A stretch of 64,000 nt of DNA, taken from an uncultured Holophaga sp. (GTDB lineage: Bacteria > Acidobacteriota > Holophagae > Holophagales > Holophagaceae). The stretch is from positions 2,395,501 through 2,459,500 of the forward strand of contig NZ_OY781925.1 in assembly GCF_963677305.1 (NCBI RefSeq), given 5' to 3'. The position numbers and the translations under genes were made by a program. Below the pieces are notes generated by a model, which was given only the letters and a program-made list of their open reading frames with translations, did not search any database and was not told the DNA's origin. This document shows, piece after piece, positions 26,046 through 34,336 of the stretch; the stretch's first letter is position 1, and every line of letters begins with the position of its first letter.

Positions 26046-26522
26046 GTGACCCACCACTCCTCCCCATCCCTCCAACAGCGGGGCTTCACGCTGCTGGAGA
26101 TGCTTGTGGTCGCCACCCTCCTGGCCATTCTGGCCGGGGCGGTCATCCCCATGGTCAAGAACGGGATGACCCGCGACAAGGAGATCGAGTTGAGACGGGA
26201 CCTCCGGGAGATGAGAAGCGCCCTCGACAGCTACAAGGCCATGGCCGACCAGCAGAAGATCAAGGCGCCCCCCGTCGAGAACAACGGCTATCCCGAGTCC
26301 CTGGAGGTCCTGGTGGAGGGCGTCAACCTCACCGGCAAGACCAGCAAGATCCGCTTCCTGCGGAGGATTCCGGTGGATCCCTTCACCGGCAAGGCCGAGT
26401 GGGGCCTCCGCTCCGTGCAGGATGATCCGGACAGCACCAGCTGGGGCGGTGGCAGCGTCTACGATGTCTACAGTCTCTCGACCGCCAAGGGCATGAACGG
26501 CATCCCCTACCGGCAGTGGTAG
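26046..26522 (+). CDS. GspG-like major pseudopilin
   Basis: 158 residues. The class III signal is RG|FTLLEM, with G at -1, F at +1 and E at +5, after a 14-residue leader, followed by a long hydrophobic helix (VVATLLAILAGAVIPMV). The C-terminal region carries PVDPFTGKAEWGLRS and DVYS, the usual GspG pattern. Start is a GTG with AGAGG upstream. It is the last gene of the operon and provides the fibre subunit. Prepilin peptidase, ATPase and the GspF platform are not in the window. Confidence 0.88.
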   Translation: MTHHSSPSLQQRGFTLLEMLVVATLLAILAGAVIPMVKNGMTRDKEIELRRDLREMRSALDSYKAMADQQKIKAPPVENNGYPESLEVLVEGVNLTGKTSKIRFLRRIPVDPFTGKAEWGLRSVQDDPDSTSWGGGSVYDVYSLSTAKGMNGIPYRQW

Positions 26523-26526
26523 GACA

Positions 26527-26856
26527 TCAGACAGCCCGGGCGAGACCCCGGCGCTGCAAGTAGCGCTGACACTGGCCCAGTCGGCTGTACCCGAGCATGA
26601 TCCCAAGGATGAAGTCTTCCTCAGGGCTGAGGTGGTCCAGGGGCTTGCTGCAGATCTCCTGCACCACCTCCACACAGAGGGGATCCCCCAGGAAGATGTT
26701 GATGTGCCCCTGCCCGACTCGCTCAATGTGATGGCAGATGCCCCTGGCCCGGAGCCTGGACACGGCCTCCGCCTCCTGGGCCGCAGGGAGGGTGTGGAGC
26801 ACCAGGCTGCGCAGACCCTTCTCGTATTCGTAGATGTGGTGGCTGAGGACCCGCAT
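26527..26856 (-). CDS. DUF2023-type protein, flavodoxin-associated
   Basis: 109 residues. The N-terminus MRVLSHHIYEYEKGLRSLVL matches my memory of DUF2023, small proteins usually encoded beside flavodoxin. Later parts are HINIFLGDP and SPEEDFILGIMLGY. The function is unknown. It overlaps the flavodoxin stop as ATGA, so the two are made together, and it ends four bases from the pseudopilin stop on the other strand. Family assignment is from recall, not a search. Confidence 0.7.
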   Translation of the reverse strand: MRVLSHHIYEYEKGLRSLVLHTLPAAQEAEAVSRLRARGICHHIERVGQGHINIFLGDPLCVEVVQEICSKPLDHLSPEEDFILGIMLGYSRLGQCQRYLQRRGLARAV

Positions 26857-27431
26857 CAGAGCTCCCGGACCCACTGGCGCAGACGTTCCCGAGTCAACTC
26901 ACCCTGGTTCACCTCATCCAGGGGCAGCCCGACGAAGCGGCCCTGTTCCAAGGCCCTGGAGGCGTCGAAAGTGTACCCCTCCGTGCTCCAGTATCCGGTG
27001 CGGGTAGCCCCAGTCCCCTTCAGGGCCTCGTGGAGACGCCCCAGGCCATCCACAAAGGACCTGGGATAGCTCCGGGCATCCCCCAGCCCGAAGAGCGCCA
27101 CCCGCCGGCCCCGGAGGTCGAGCCCCCGGAGCTCCGGCAGCACATCAACCCACTCGGCCTGCAGCTCGCCCCCCTCCCATGTGCTCGTCCCCAGGATGAT
27201 CCGCTCGAAACCCTCGGCCCCGCGCAGCGGATAGTCCGAGACAGGCGCGATCACCGTCGGCCCCGGCATGACGCCCGAGAGCCAGCCGGCCACCCGCTCG
27301 GTCTCCCCCAAGGTCGAGCCGAAGAGGATGAGGGTGCGGTCGGACCTCGCTCCCCCACCGCGACCCTCCGTGGCCTGGAGTGCCTCCAGAAAGGGGCGGG
27401 GATCACGGGTGGCTTGTCGGATGCGGATCAT
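26856..27431 (-). CDS. Flavodoxin
   Basis: 191 residues. FMN-binding loops: LFGSTLGETERVA for phosphate, GTSTWEGGELQAEW and the GLGDARSYPRSFVDGLG region around the isoalloxazine ring. A 25-residue N-terminal extension precedes the first strand, which is unusual. Flavodoxin replaces ferredoxin as low-potential electron carrier when iron is short. The ATG at 27431 follows AAGGGGG. A promoter overlapped by a Fur-box-like sequence at 27482-27510 supports iron control. It is co-transcribed with the DUF2023-type gene. Confidence 0.92.
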   Translation of the reverse strand: MIRIRQATRDPRPFLEALQATEGRGGGARSDRTLILFGSTLGETERVAGWLSGVMPGPTVIAPVSDYPLRGAEGFERIILGTSTWEGGELQAEWVDVLPELRGLDLRGRRVALFGLGDARSYPRSFVDGLGRLHEALKGTGATRTGYWSTEGYTFDASRALEQGRFVGLPLDEVNQGELTRERLRQWVREL

Positions 27432-27481
27432 GAAACCCCCTTCTCTGGAGGCCCATCGGGCCCCGGCTCATCAGGTGATTC

Positions 27482-27510
27482 AGAATATTGAGAAGGAGTC
27501 TCATTTGCAA
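27482..27510 (-). promoter_or_regulatory. Promoter of the flavodoxin operon
   Basis: On the minus strand TTGCAA, 17 bases, TATTCT. The expected start of transcription is about 45 bases upstream of the flavodoxin ATG. The Fur-box-like palindrome lies between the two hexamers. Confidence 0.55.
27489..27503. promoter_or_regulatory. Predicted Fur box
   Basis: TGAGAAGGAGTCTCA fits the 7-1-7 Fur consensus of the TGAGAAT-N-ATTCTCA kind with few mismatches, and is followed by TTTGCAAT as in many Fur sites. It would block the promoter when iron is sufficient. Confidence 0.6.
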
Positions 27511-27544
27511 TAACCAAAAACACCTCTCTGCCCGAATTTCGTGC

Positions 27545-27573
27545 TTGCCATCCCCGTCAGACCGCGATACCAT
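27545..27573 (+). promoter_or_regulatory. Promoter of tRNA-Leu
   Basis: TTGCCA, 17 bases, TACCAT. Transcription would begin about 33 bases before the tRNA. It lies back to back with the flavodoxin promoter. Confidence 0.45.
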
Positions 27574-27612
27574 TTGATTTCGCGCTGATCAGTCCCGAGG
27601 GACACAGCACAA

Positions 27613-27699
27613 GCGGATATGGCGGAATTGGTAGACGCGCTAGTTTCAGGTACTAGTGATCTCACGGTCGTGGGGGTTCGAGTCCCTCTATCCGCACCA
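27613..27699 (+). tRNA. tRNA-Leu (anticodon CAG)
   Basis: 87 nt including an encoded CCA. The acceptor stem GCGGATA pairs with TATCCGC, the anticodon CAG is at 27647-27649 in a 5-bp stem, a long class II variable arm follows, and the T-loop has GTTCGAG. A terminator follows directly. It reads CUG codons, frequent in this high-G+C genome. Confidence 0.97.
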
Positions 27700-27704
27700 C
27701 CCAG

Positions 27705-27728
27705 CCGGCGCCTTCAGGCGCCGGTTTT
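27705..27728 (+). terminator. Rho-independent terminator after tRNA-Leu
   Basis: 8-bp perfect stem CCGGCGCC/GGCGCCGG, loop TTCA, then TTTT. Confidence 0.85.
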
Positions 27729-27824
27729 GGCATTCCAGGGCGTCCGGCCCACTCCGGACTTGACCCCTCCTCGGCACGGGACTGCGGAACGGGTGACGGG
27801 ACGAACCCCGAAAAGGAGCCTCAC

Positions 27825-28094
27825 ATGGCCCTGAGCACCGAGCAGAAGACCATCATCATCGAAGACTTCAAGCAGCACGCCACCGACACCGGTTCCCCCG
27901 AGGTCCAGGTCGCCCTGCTGACCAAGCGCATCAATGACCTGACCGAGCACTTCAAGACCCACGCCAAGGACTACCACAGCCGCCGCGGTCTCCTGATCAT
28001 GGTCGGCCAGCGCCGCAGCCTGCTGGACTACCTGAAGCGCAAGGACAAGGCCCGCTACGCCTCCCTCATCGAGAAGCTCGGCCTGCGCCGCTAG
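27825..28094 (+). CDS. rpsO: 30S ribosomal protein S15
   Basis: 89 residues, the full family length, with the S15 signatures [22 protein letters not shown] and RRSLLDYLK. It binds 16S rRNA in the platform of the small subunit. AAAAGGAG precedes the ATG. It lies about 100 bases after the tRNA terminator; the leader contains a small G+C hairpin that could serve S15 autoregulation, but this is not shown. It is not followed by pnp, its common neighbour; instead a very strong terminator ends the unit. Confidence 0.98.
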   Translation: MALSTEQKTIIIEDFKQHATDTGSPEVQVALLTKRINDLTEHFKTHAKDYHSRRGLLIMVGQRRSLLDYLKRKDKARYASLIEKLGLRR

Positions 28095-28100
28095 TCCGCT

Positions 28101-28148
28101 TCCAGAAAAGGCAAGGCCCCGCAACCGCGGGGCCTTGCCTTTTCTGGA
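28101..28148 (+). terminator. Terminator after rpsO, 22-bp perfect hairpin
   Basis: Positions 28101-28122 and 28127-28148 are perfect reverse complements with loop AACC. The stem includes an A-rich left base and T-rich right base, as in bidirectional terminators. Confidence 0.9.
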
Positions 28149-28160
28149 AAAAGAGTCGCC

Positions 28161-28202
28161 GGACATCAGGGGGCCCCGCAGTTGCGGGGCCCCCTGATGT
28201 CC
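28161..28202 (-). terminator. Terminator after the chemoreceptor gene, 20-bp perfect hairpin
   Basis: Positions 28161-28180 and 28183-28202 are perfect reverse complements; the inner bases must open to give a loop. The last base overlaps the chemoreceptor stop codon. A T-rich stretch follows on the minus strand about ten bases on. Confidence 0.8.
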
Positions 28203-29329
28203 TAACGGGGAAGGGTGAAGCGACGGCTGACTTCGCTCAGGTCGTGGGCCATCAGGGCCAGTTGCTCGATGGTGCGGACGCTCTCGGAGACGGCCGCGCT
28301 CAGCTGGTGGGTGGCAGAGGCGTTGCTCTCGACGATGTCCAGGGTATTCTTCATCCGCCCGGCCAGGTTGCCGCTCTCCTCGCCCTGGCTGCGGACACCC
28401 ACCAGGGAGGCCCTGGCCCCGTCGGCGATGCGGCGGGTGAAGGTCACCAGGTCCTCCAGCCCGCCCTGGACCACCTGCACCGACTCGGCCCCCTTATGGA
28501 CCCGCTCGCCACTCTCCTGGATCAGGAGGGAGATCTCCTGAGCGGCACCGGCGGAGCGCTCGGCCAGCTTCCTGACCTCTTCGGCCACCACAGCGAAGCC
28601 CTTGCCGTATTCCAGGGCCTTGGCGGCCTCGATGGCCGCATTGAGGCTGAGGAGGTTGGTCTGGTTGGCGATCTCCGCGATGACCGTGGTGATGGCCTCC
28701 ACCTTGGCAGAGCTCTCCCGGATGGCCCCCATGGCCCGGATGGAGTCATGGACGTTGTGCACGCTGCCCTCACCGACCTGGACCATGCGATCCAGCATCT
28801 CCACGTCCTTGCCGATGCCCACCAGCACGTTGCCCAGGAAGGTGGAGATGCCATCCACGCTCTGGGTGGCGGCCTCCACCTCTACGCGCTGCCGATCAGC
28901 ACCAGTGCTGATCTCCTGGGTGGCACCATCCATCTGGCTCATCCCCGCAGAGAGCTCCGTGGCGGTGGAGGCCGCCTGCTCGACCATCTGGTGGATGAGC
29001 TTGATGTCCTGCTGGAGGCGATCGATGGCCTGGTTCAGGTGCTGGCCCGCCTCGCCCAATTCACCCCCCACACCCTGCGGACATTTCCGGGTGAGATCCC
29101 CCTGCGCCAAGGCAGAGGCCACTTCCGCCAGGGAGCGGGCTCCGCTCTGAAGACTGCTGCCTGCCTTGAAAGCGAGGCCCAGGCCGAGGACAGCGCTGAG
29201 GAGGAAGACCACCACGGCGGCCACCCCGGCCCAGGAAGCCCCAGGGGCACTCAGCAGCAGCACCGCGAGCAACAGCGTCCCCACCAGGGGCACCACACAC
29301 ACCATCATCAGTCTCTGCCTTATATTCAT
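28202..29329 (-). CDS. Methyl-accepting chemotaxis protein without a periplasmic sensor
   Basis: 375 residues. Two membrane segments at about 7-27 and 33-54 are separated by only a few residues, so there is no periplasmic ligand domain. A HAMP-like region follows, then the signalling domain with the conserved tip QTNLLSLNAAIEAAKA and GKGFAVVAEEVRKLAERS. Signals must come from the membrane, the HAMP region or a partner. ATG at 29329 is preceded by GGGGGGA. The first base of its terminator overlaps the stop. CheA/CheW are not in the window. Confidence 0.92.
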   Translation of the reverse strand: MNIRQRLMMVCVVPLVGTLLLAVLLLSAPGASWAGVAAVVVFLLSAVLGLGLAFKAGSSLQSGARSLAEVASALAQGDLTRKCPQGVGGELGEAGQHLNQAIDRLQQDIKLIHQMVEQAASTATELSAGMSQMDGATQEISTGADRQRVEVEAATQSVDGISTFLGNVLVGIGKDVEMLDRMVQVGEGSVHNVHDSIRAMGAIRESSAKVEAITTVIAEIANQTNLLSLNAAIEAAKALEYGKGFAVVAEEVRKLAERSAGAAQEISLLIQESGERVHKGAESVQVVQGGLEDLVTFTRRIADGARASLVGVRSQGEESGNLAGRMKNTLDIVESNASATHQLSAAVSESVRTIEQLALMAHDLSEVSRRFTLPR

Positions 29330-29517
29330 AGTCCCCCCGCGACTCGCCTGACACCTTACGATTGTGAAAAATGGGATGATGCCTATTTTACAACCCACGA
29401 GTGACAAATGTCACCAGGGGACCATCATCGGGACTCCTCTCGGGCAATCCTCCCCTGGGCCATCCGGGCTCAAGGAGCCTTCCCCCTCCCCCTGGGCGGA
29501 TCTATCCTGGAACCGAC

Positions 29518-30189
29518 ATGCTGACACCGCTTCCGATTCCTGCTGACCCTGATCCCTACCGCACGACGGCCAGTCGGTTGATCTACGACTCGCCATGGAT
29601 CCGGGTGCGGGAGGACCATTTCAGGCACCGCAGTGGGGCTGAGGGCCGCTATGCCGTCTGCGGCTTCCGTCGCACCGCCTGCGGCGTCCTGGCCCTGGAC
29701 GAGGCCGACCGGGTGGTCCTGGTGGGGCAGTGGCGCTACCCCTTGGAGGCCTATTCCTGGGAGCTGCCCGAGGGGGGGGGCGAGGAGGGGGAGAGCCCCT
29801 TCGAAGCCATCCGCCGCGAGCTCCGGGAGGAGGCGGGATTGGTGGCGGCGACCTGGGAACCCCTGGCCTTCTTCCACACCAGCAACTCCAGTACGGACGA
29901 GGAGGTCTTCCTCTTCCGGGCCACCGGCCTGACCCCCCATCTGGAGGGGCACGCTCCAGAGGATGACGAGGAGCTCCACCTTCACCACGAGCCCTTTACG
30001 GACTGCCTTGAACGGGTGCTGGCAGGGGAGTTCACCGACAGCCTCACCGTCACCGCCCTCCTGACCGAGCAGGCGAGACGGAGCGGAGTCCGGGGGACCC
30101 TTCCTGAGGCTCTGGCCGAGCGCTTCTTCCAGCAACCCTCCCGCCACCCCAGTCCCGGGAGACGGCGCTGGATGGAGGTACTGGCATGA
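29518..30189 (+). CDS. NUDIX hydrolase, ADP-ribose pyrophosphatase-like
   Basis: 223 residues. The NUDIX box is complete: G-x5-E-x7-REL-x-EE-x-GL, spanning GGGEEGESP through REEAGL. It is preceded by SWELPEG and QWRY, typical of ADP-sugar pyrophosphatases. It likely cleaves a nucleoside diphosphate derivative. The C-terminal 30 residues are basic and outside the domain. The frame is open upstream, but ATG 29518 removes a low-complexity stretch. It overlaps tsaC as ATGA. Confidence 0.88.
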   Translation: MLTPLPIPADPDPYRTTASRLIYDSPWIRVREDHFRHRSGAEGRYAVCGFRRTACGVLALDEADRVVLVGQWRYPLEAYSWELPEGGGEEGESPFEAIRRELREEAGLVAATWEPLAFFHTSNSSTDEEVFLFRATGLTPHLEGHAPEDDEELHLHHEPFTDCLERVLAGEFTDSLTVTALLTEQARRSGVRGTLPEALAERFFQQPSRHPSPGRRRWMEVLA

Positions 30190-30791
30190 TCCTCTCTGTT
30201 CACCCCGAAACCCCGCAGCAGCGCCACCTGGAACGGATCGCCGAAATCCTGCAGAGAGATGGGATCATCGCCTATCCGACAGACACCCTCTTCGGTCTGG
30301 GCTGCCTGATCTCCCGTAAGAAGGCCGTGGACCGGATCACCGCTCTCAAACACCGGGATCCGCGGAAACCCATGTCCATCCTGTGTGCAGACATGGAGAT
30401 GCTCTGCCGGTACACCCGCCATCTCGAGACCAGGACCTTCCGCCTGCTGAAGCAGCTCCTCCCCGGCCCCTACACGGTTGTCCTGCCCGCCAGCCGGGAG
30501 GTCCCCAGGTATCTGCAGGCCAAGCAGACCGTGGGCCTGCGCATCCCGGACAACGCCTTCTGCAGGGAACTCACGCGCCTCACAGGGGAACCCATCCTCA
30601 CCACCAGTGCCAACCTGGAGGGGCAGCCCCCCTTGCTGAGCGCCTGGGAGATCCAGGAGGAGCTGGGGCATGCCCTGGATCTGGTGGTGGACTGCGGTCT
30701 GCCCATCGGGGAACACAGCACCATCCTGGACCTCACCGGAGATGAGCCCCTTGTCCAGCGGGAGGGGTCGGGACCATGGCCCCTTTCCTGA
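30186..30791 (+). CDS. tsaC: L-threonylcarbamoyladenylate synthase (TsaC/YrdC type)
   Basis: 201 residues, the short YrdC-like form without the Sua5 C-terminal domain. It makes threonylcarbamoyl-AMP from threonine, bicarbonate and ATP for the t6A37 modification of ANN-decoding tRNAs. Family motifs are IAYPTDTLFGLGC, KHRDPRKPMSI, LLPGPYTVVLPA, TVGLRIPDN, and PILTTSANLEG. It overlaps the NUDIX gene by 4 bases and the MltA gene by 16, so all three share a transcript. Confidence 0.93.
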   Translation: MILSVHPETPQQRHLERIAEILQRDGIIAYPTDTLFGLGCLISRKKAVDRITALKHRDPRKPMSILCADMEMLCRYTRHLETRTFRLLKQLLPGPYTVVLPASREVPRYLQAKQTVGLRIPDNAFCRELTRLTGEPILTTSANLEGQPPLLSAWEIQEELGHALDLVVDCGLPIGEHSTILDLTGDEPLVQREGSGPWPLS

Positions 30792-31873
30792 TCCCCCTCC
30801 TGCTGGCCTCGGCCCCGATGGGGGCAGGCCCGCTCCTCCCACCCTCGGAAACCGTCCCCGTCGATCCCTCCCTCCGGGATGTGATGGAACGGGAGCACCT
30901 GGAAGCCGCTCTCGACGAGAGCCTTCGCTATCTCGATGGCCCCAAGGGCGAACGGGACTACGCCCTGGCGAGCCCCCCCTTCACCCGGGAGCGGGTCCGG
31001 CGCAGCCTGATCCGCCTCAGGGACATCCTCCGGCGCAGCCAGGATCCGGGGACCGTGCAGCACCAGCTTGCTGCAGAGTTCCAGTGGTTTCCCCTGGCGG
31101 GGGGCGACGGCCAGGGCACCGTCACGGTCACGGGCTATTTCACGCCTGTCTACGAGGCCTCCCGTGAGCGGAAGGGAGACTGGGTCTGGCCCCTCTACCG
31201 CCGCCCCTCCGATCTGGAGCGCTGGCCCCTGCCCCAGCCCACCCGCGCCCAGCTGGAGGGCAAGGATGGCCGCCAGGGGCCCAGGGGGAAGCTCAAAGGG
31301 CTGGAGCTCTTTTGGCTCCGGAATCGTTGGGATGCCTACATGATCCAGGTGCAGGGATCGGCCAACCTGAAGCTGCCGGATGGCCGTCTCGCCGCTGTGG
31401 GCTACCACGGGGCCACCAGCTATCCCTATACCCCGGTGACCCTGGAGCTGAGCCGGGACCACCGCATCCAGGAGTCCTGTCGTCGGGAGGGCAAGGTGAG
31501 CCTGAGAGAGCACTTCGCCGCACACCCCGAGGACATGGACACCTACCTTCAGCGCAACAACCGCTTCGTCTTCTTCCAAGAGCTCCCTGGCCCCCCCCGA
31601 GGCAGTCTGGGCGTACCAGTGACCCCCATGCGGACCGTGGCCCTGGACAGCCGCCTCTTCCCGCCGGGGATCCCCCTGCTCATCGCCGGGGCGCCCTCAC
31701 TCGGTGAAGCCCGCCTCCTGGTCGCCCAGGACACCGGCGTGGCCATCCAGGGACCGGGACGCCTGGATGTCTACTGCGGCATCGGCCCAGAGGCCGGGGC
31801 GGAGGCGGGGAAACTGACCCATCTTCCTGTGAGGGCCTACGTGATGCTCCTGAAGGATTCGGGCGGGCAATAG
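30776..31873 (+). CDS. mltA: Membrane-bound lytic murein transglycosylase A (MltA) family
   Basis: 365 residues. A short hydrophobic N-terminus suggests a signal peptide without a lipobox. The MltA insert domain contains GTVTVTGYFTPVYEAS and WDAYMIQVQGS; the C-terminal 3D domain has its three aspartates in VALDSRLFPPG, AQDTGVAI and GRLDVYCG. It cleaves the peptidoglycan glycan strand to give 1,6-anhydro ends. The start overlaps tsaC by 16 bases. No lipid anchor is seen, so it may be soluble in the periplasm. Confidence 0.9.
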   Translation: MAPFLIPLLLASAPMGAGPLLPPSETVPVDPSLRDVMEREHLEAALDESLRYLDGPKGERDYALASPPFTRERVRRSLIRLRDILRRSQDPGTVQHQLAAEFQWFPLAGGDGQGTVTVTGYFTPVYEASRERKGDWVWPLYRRPSDLERWPLPQPTRAQLEGKDGRQGPRGKLKGLELFWLRNRWDAYMIQVQGSANLKLPDGRLAAVGYHGATSYPYTPVTLELSRDHRIQESCRREGKVSLREHFAAHPEDMDTYLQRNNRFVFFQELPGPPRGSLGVPVTPMRTVALDSRLFPPGIPLLIAGAPSLGEARLLVAQDTGVAIQGPGRLDVYCGIGPEAGAEAGKLTHLPVRAYVMLLKDSGGQ

Positions 31874-31955
31874 AATCTTCTGCCCCGGGCTAAACATCCC
31901 GGACCCCCGCCCCCTCTATTCGGGTTGCAAGGGCATTGAAGCCCAGGAGGCAACC

Positions 31956-32471
31956 ATGAAGATCCACACCGCTCTTCTTTCGATCGCCGGGGTCGGCCTG
32001 TTGGCCGCCGTCCCCCTCCTCGCCCAGGCGGGTCCAGGCACTGGTGGCGGTGTCGGCAGGGGGGCCGGTTGTCCCGCCCTGGGAATGGACTATCCCGGCA
32101 TGATGGGAGGCAACCGCATGGCGACCGCCCTGAAGCTCACCCCCGAGCAGCGGAAGCAGATGGAGACCATCCGCGCCAAGCATGCGGTCGAGCTGACCGC
32201 CAAGCGCCAGGCTCTGCGCGACGCCTCCACCGCCTACCATCAGGCCTGCCTGAACCCCGAGGCCACCCCCGAGCAGCTCCGCAAGCTGCACCAGCCCGTG
32301 GCCGACCGCCAGTTCGATCTGATGCTGGCCCAGCGCAGCGTGCGCCTGGAGGAGCGGGCAGTCCTGACCCCTGAGCAGCAGGCCCAGGCCGACAAGTTCT
32401 GCCAGGACATGGGACCCGGACGCGGAGGAGCCCGGGGCAAGGGCCGCGGGATGGGAGCCGGCCGCTGGTAG
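31956..32471 (+). CDS. Periplasmic Spy/CpxP-like protein
   Basis: 171 residues. A signal peptide ends about LLAQA. Two LTPEQ motifs (in LTPEQRKQ and LTPEQQAQ), about 85 residues apart, and an all-helical middle fit the Spy/CpxP chaperone fold. The ends are Gly/Arg-rich and disordered-looking. Such proteins guard envelope proteins or sense metals. AGGAGG precedes the ATG. The transglutaminase-like gene follows by 21 bases, so the two are likely co-transcribed. Confidence 0.8.
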   Translation: MKIHTALLSIAGVGLLAAVPLLAQAGPGTGGGVGRGAGCPALGMDYPGMMGGNRMATALKLTPEQRKQMETIRAKHAVELTAKRQALRDASTAYHQACLNPEATPEQLRKLHQPVADRQFDLMLAQRSVRLEERAVLTPEQQAQADKFCQDMGPGRGGARGKGRGMGAGRW

Positions 32472-32492
32472 AGTTGAGGGGCGGAGTGATAC

Positions 32493-34253
32493 ATGCCCCC
32501 TTTGCGTCGCCTCCTGTTGTGGATCTGTCTCCTGCTCCCGGCCCTGGTCCGGGCGCAGGAGACCGTCCGCTTCCGCCAGTGGGTCGGAGGCGAGGAGATC
32601 GGGGGGGTGGAGATCATCCGTGAGAGCACCCCGGAGGGGGATCGCATCTCCCAGCGGGAGTGGATGTCCCTGCAGCGCCTGGGCCTGACCGTGGGACAGG
32701 AGGTCCGTCAGACCCTCATCCGTTCGAAGGATGGCACCATCCATGCGTCCTGGACAGTCAAGCTGGCCCAGGAGCCCATGGAGGGGGAGGCTGTCTGGTC
32801 CCCGGCGTCACCCGGCTCCCTTGCCGTCAGCCCCAAGGGGATGGCCATGCGGCAGGTCCAGCTCCCCAAGGGGGTGCTGGTGTGGCCCGGGGACGCAGAC
32901 ACGCGCCTGATGGCGGCGGCGACCGCCCGGAGATCGGTGCAGATCCAGGCCTACAGCATCCCCCTCCAGCAGGCCACCGCCATGGATCTGGAGTGCCTTG
33001 GCCCATCCCCCCTGCCCGGCTTCCCTGGCGCAGTGAAGTTCAGGGGACACATGCACGAGGGGCCGGTCCAGGGTGATGTGGAGACCTGGGTCTCCCCCAC
33101 CCAGGGTGAGCTCAAGACCCTGACCACCCTCATGGGCATGGCGTTCCAGCTGCAGCGGTCCGAGCTTCCCCCGCCTGAGAAGGCCAGCGGACTGACGAGG
33201 GGCTTTTTTGAGAGCACCCTCGCAACCCTGCCTCCATGCCCTTTCGCGCTCTGGCTGCCTGAGTTGCGGGTCACCTGGTCAGGACCCCAGGCACCGGTCC
33301 TTCTGGAGGATTCCCAGCAGGGGAATCTCGGAGGCGGTCGCTATCTCCTCCGCCAGGCCCATCCTCCCGAAGGCGACGCACTGACCCAGCCCCCGGTTTC
33401 GGGAGCCCCTTCCCCAGAGGAGACCCCCTTTCTGGCCTCCACTCCCTGGGTGCGGCTCGAGGATCCGGTGTTCGACGGGCTCCTCCGCCGCCTGAACGCC
33501 CCCCTCGGAGCCAGCCGGTGGGAGCTGGCCGGTCGCGTGGTGGACTTCGTCTACACCTGGATCACGGAAAAGGACTACAGCGTGGGCTTCGCCACAGCCC
33601 AGGAGGTCGCCCGCAACGCCCGGGGGGACTGTACGGAGCATGGGGTCCTCGCCATGGCTCTCCTGCGCCGACTCGGCGTGCCCTGCCGAGCGGTTTCAGG
33701 CTGGGTTGTGCTGGAGCGGACCCTCGGGCCGCACTTCTGGGTGGAGGTGCACATCGGGGACCGCTGGATCCCCATCGACCCGACCTTCGACCAGGCGCCC
33801 GCCAGCGCCCTCCGGATGAAACTCGCCACCTCGGATCTGTCAGATCTGGCCAGCCTGGGCTGGGAGCAGGCCAGCGCCGACCTCAGGGGGGCGACCTGGG
33901 TCCTGCAGCCAGCCTGGCCCGCCGATTTCCCGATCCAGGGAGAAACCCTCAGCATCCCCCAGGTGGGCGTGCTCCTGGCCAGGGGACATCACTGGCTCTC
34001 CTCTCCCCAAGGCCTCCAGCTCTCGGGGGACCCTGCCCTTCAGGTCGAAGCCGTGATCCGTCCCTCCGGCAGCCAGACCCAGGGCGCCCGCCACCTCATG
34101 GGCAGTGCGGGAAGGCAGGGCTGGTGGCAGCCCGCAGACGGCGCACTCTGGATGGAGGTCCGAACCGGCGCCTGGATCCGGATCAGCCCAGTGGGTGAGG
34201 CGGGGGCCCTTGGCCTCCTGGATGCCCTGAGCTTTGAAAAAGCACGTGACTGA
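32493..34253 (+). CDS. Secreted transglutaminase-like protein
   Basis: 586 residues. A signal peptide ends near VRAQ. The first 330 residues form a beta-rich unknown region. A transglutaminase core follows with the catalytic triad C380 (GDCTEHG), H414 (GPHFWVEVH) and D429 (IDPTFDQ). These cysteine-protease-fold domains may be peptidases, transglutaminases or peptidoglycan-linked. It probably acts in the periplasm. The Spy-like gene just upstream suggests envelope maintenance. Substrate is not known. Confidence 0.83.
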   Translation: MPPLRRLLLWICLLLPALVRAQETVRFRQWVGGEEIGGVEIIRESTPEGDRISQREWMSLQRLGLTVGQEVRQTLIRSKDGTIHASWTVKLAQEPMEGEAVWSPASPGSLAVSPKGMAMRQVQLPKGVLVWPGDADTRLMAAATARRSVQIQAYSIPLQQATAMDLECLGPSPLPGFPGAVKFRGHMHEGPVQGDVETWVSPTQGELKTLTTLMGMAFQLQRSELPPPEKASGLTRGFFESTLATLPPCPFALWLPELRVTWSGPQAPVLLEDSQQGNLGGGRYLLRQAHPPEGDALTQPPVSGAPSPEETPFLASTPWVRLEDPVFDGLLRRLNAPLGASRWELAGRVVDFVYTWITEKDYSVGFATAQEVARNARGDCTEHGVLAMALLRRLGVPCRAVSGWVVLERTLGPHFWVEVHIGDRWIPIDPTFDQAPASALRMKLATSDLSDLASLGWEQASADLRGATWVLQPAWPADFPIQGETLSIPQVGVLLARGHHWLSSPQGLQLSGDPALQVEAVIRPSGSQTQGARHLMGSAGRQGWWQPADGALWMEVRTGAWIRISPVGEAGALGLLDALSFEKARD

Positions 34254-34336
34254 GCGCCTTGCCCCCGGGCATGGAAGGTTTACATTCAATTCCGAATCCG
34301 CCTACCGGCATCACCAGGACAGCGGAGGGAGGACCC

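Noticed and set aside
27619..27834. Open frame over tRNA-Leu
   Set aside because: The sequence is the tRNA itself; the start of the frame is the usual shadow of a tRNA-Leu.
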